DNA from: Campylobacterota bacterium
Lineage (GTDB): Bacteria; Campylobacterota; Campylobacteria; Campylobacterales; SZUA-545
Direction: 5' to 3'
DNA length: 6,971 nucleotides
NCBI GenBank assembly: GCA_030836705.1
Contig: JAUPLZ010000366.1
Coordinates: 1-6,971 of the forward strand
The notes beneath the pieces were generated by a model, which made no database searches, was not told the origin of the DNA, and saw nothing but the letters and a program-made list of their open reading frames with translations. Shown here piece by piece: positions 6,364 through 6,971 of the stretch. Made by a program: the position numbers and the translations under genes. How positions within the stretch are numbered: the first letter of the stretch is position 1; each line of letters starts with the position of its first letter.

Positions 6364-6971
6364 GTGAATGTTATCTCAATAATTCCTGCACGCATGGGGT
6401 CAAGCCGTTTTCCTGGTAAGCCGATGGCAGACATACTCGGGATGCCGATGATTGGGCATGTATACAAACGTGTTAAAATGAGTAAACTTCTAGCGGAAGT
6501 TTATGTGGCAACCTGTGATGAAGAAATTTATAGCTATATAGAATCCATTGGCGGCAAAGCGGTCATGACGAGTGACTGTCATGAACGATGTTCTGATAGG
6601 TGCGCTGAAGCGATGTTAAAAATAGAAAAAGAGGAAAATATCAAAGTTGATATCATGGTTATGGTACAAGGCGATGAGCCATTAACATTTCCTGAAATGA
6701 TCGATGAAGCGGTGGCACCAATGATCGAAGATCCGACATTACTTATCACCAATCTTGTAGCCGATTTAAGAAGCATCGAAGAGTTTGAAAATCCTAACGA
6801 AGTAAAAGTGGTCATGGATAAAGCGGGATTTGCCCTTTATTTTTCGAGAGAGCCGATCCCAAGCAGAAAAAAAGGGGCATTAGATGTTCCTATGAAAAAA
6901 CAGGTGTGTGTTATCCCCTTCACACGCGACTTCTTGCTCCAATACAATACCATGGAGCCTACCCCTCTGGA
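6364..6971 (+). CDS. KdsB-like cytidylyltransferase (CMP-sugar synthetase), 3' end cut by window
   Basis: The 5' 202 codons of a gene that continues past the window; the whole family is about 245-255 residues. It begins one base after the aldolase stop, with a GTG start. The N-terminal CTP-binding signature IPARMGSSRFPGKPM is at 7-21 and MVQGDEPL, with its metal-binding Asp, at 100-107. NPNEVKVV (144-151) and ALYFSREPIP (157-166) match KdsB, which couples CMP to 3-deoxy-D-manno-octulosonate. The sugar side differs: where E. coli KdsB has SGTER this protein has RCSDR (75-79), and where KdsB has HLGIYGY it has QVCVIPF (180-186). The PTPLE motif (200 onward) is kept. It probably activates a different 2-keto-3-deoxy acid than Kdo, likely the aldolase product. 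It is a soluble, cytoplasmic enzyme. Confidence 0.85.
   Translation, partial: MNVISIIPARMGSSRFPGKPMADILGMPMIGHVYKRVKMSKLLAEVYVATCDEEIYSYIESIGGKAVMTSDCHERCSDRCAEAMLKIEKEENIKVDIMVMVQGDEPLTFPEMIDEAVAPMIEDPTLLITNLVADLRSIEEFENPNEVKVVMDKAGFALYFSREPIPSRKKGALDVPMKKQVCVIPFTRDFLLQYNTMEPTPL

Noticed and set aside
6579..6815. Minus-strand open frame near the right end
   Set aside because: The + strand encodes clear cytidylyltransferase motifs across the same bases; the antisense product is Ser/Thr-rich shadow sequence.

Overview
The window is an AT-rich stretch of a surface-glycan (capsule, O-antigen or glycoprotein-glycan) biosynthesis locus. The best guess for the source is a Campylobacterota bacterium (epsilonproteobacterial, for example a Sulfurimonas/Sulfurospirillum-type lineage). 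This rests on three things: close resemblance of the ABC exporter to Campylobacter PglK/WlaB over its whole length, a PseB-type UDP-GlcNAc 4,6-dehydratase of the Helicobacter/Campylobacter kind, and the A/T-rich codon use. The assignment comes from remembered families, not from a search.

Layout, all on the + strand. Positions 1-188 hold no convincing gene; there is a weak terminator-like hairpin near 33-60 and a possible -10 box at 159-164. At about 189-680 lies a 5'-truncated remnant of a surface-polysaccharide protein. It carries two indels that cancel each other: a missing A near 280-284 and a 4-bp tandem duplication at 328-335. Then follow a SAM-dependent methyltransferase (673-1326), a PglK-like lipid-linked-oligosaccharide flippase (1323-3020), PseB (start 3013, stop 4005), a GT-B-like surface-carbohydrate protein with an unusual N-terminal extension and one membrane helix (4052-5608), an HpcH/HpaI-family aldolase (5602-6363, TTG start), and the 5' part of a KdsB-like cytidylyltransferase (6364 to the window edge, GTG start).

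Most neighbours overlap by 4-8 bases or abut, so they look co-transcribed and translationally coupled. The one real gap (4006-4051, between pseB and the GT-like gene) contains an 8-bp perfect hairpin over the pseB stop region.

Functionally, the genes combine sugar-nucleotide modification (PseB), carbon-carbon bond chemistry on 2-oxo acids (aldolase), CMP activation of a 3-deoxy-ulosonic-type sugar (cytidylyltransferase), a probable transferase, a methyltransferase and a flippase. The most interesting reading is that the adjacent aldolase and divergent KdsB-like enzyme make and activate a non-standard 2-keto-3-deoxy sugar acid by a pyruvate-aldolase route rather than the usual PEP-dependent synthase. 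That is an inference from gene order and motifs.
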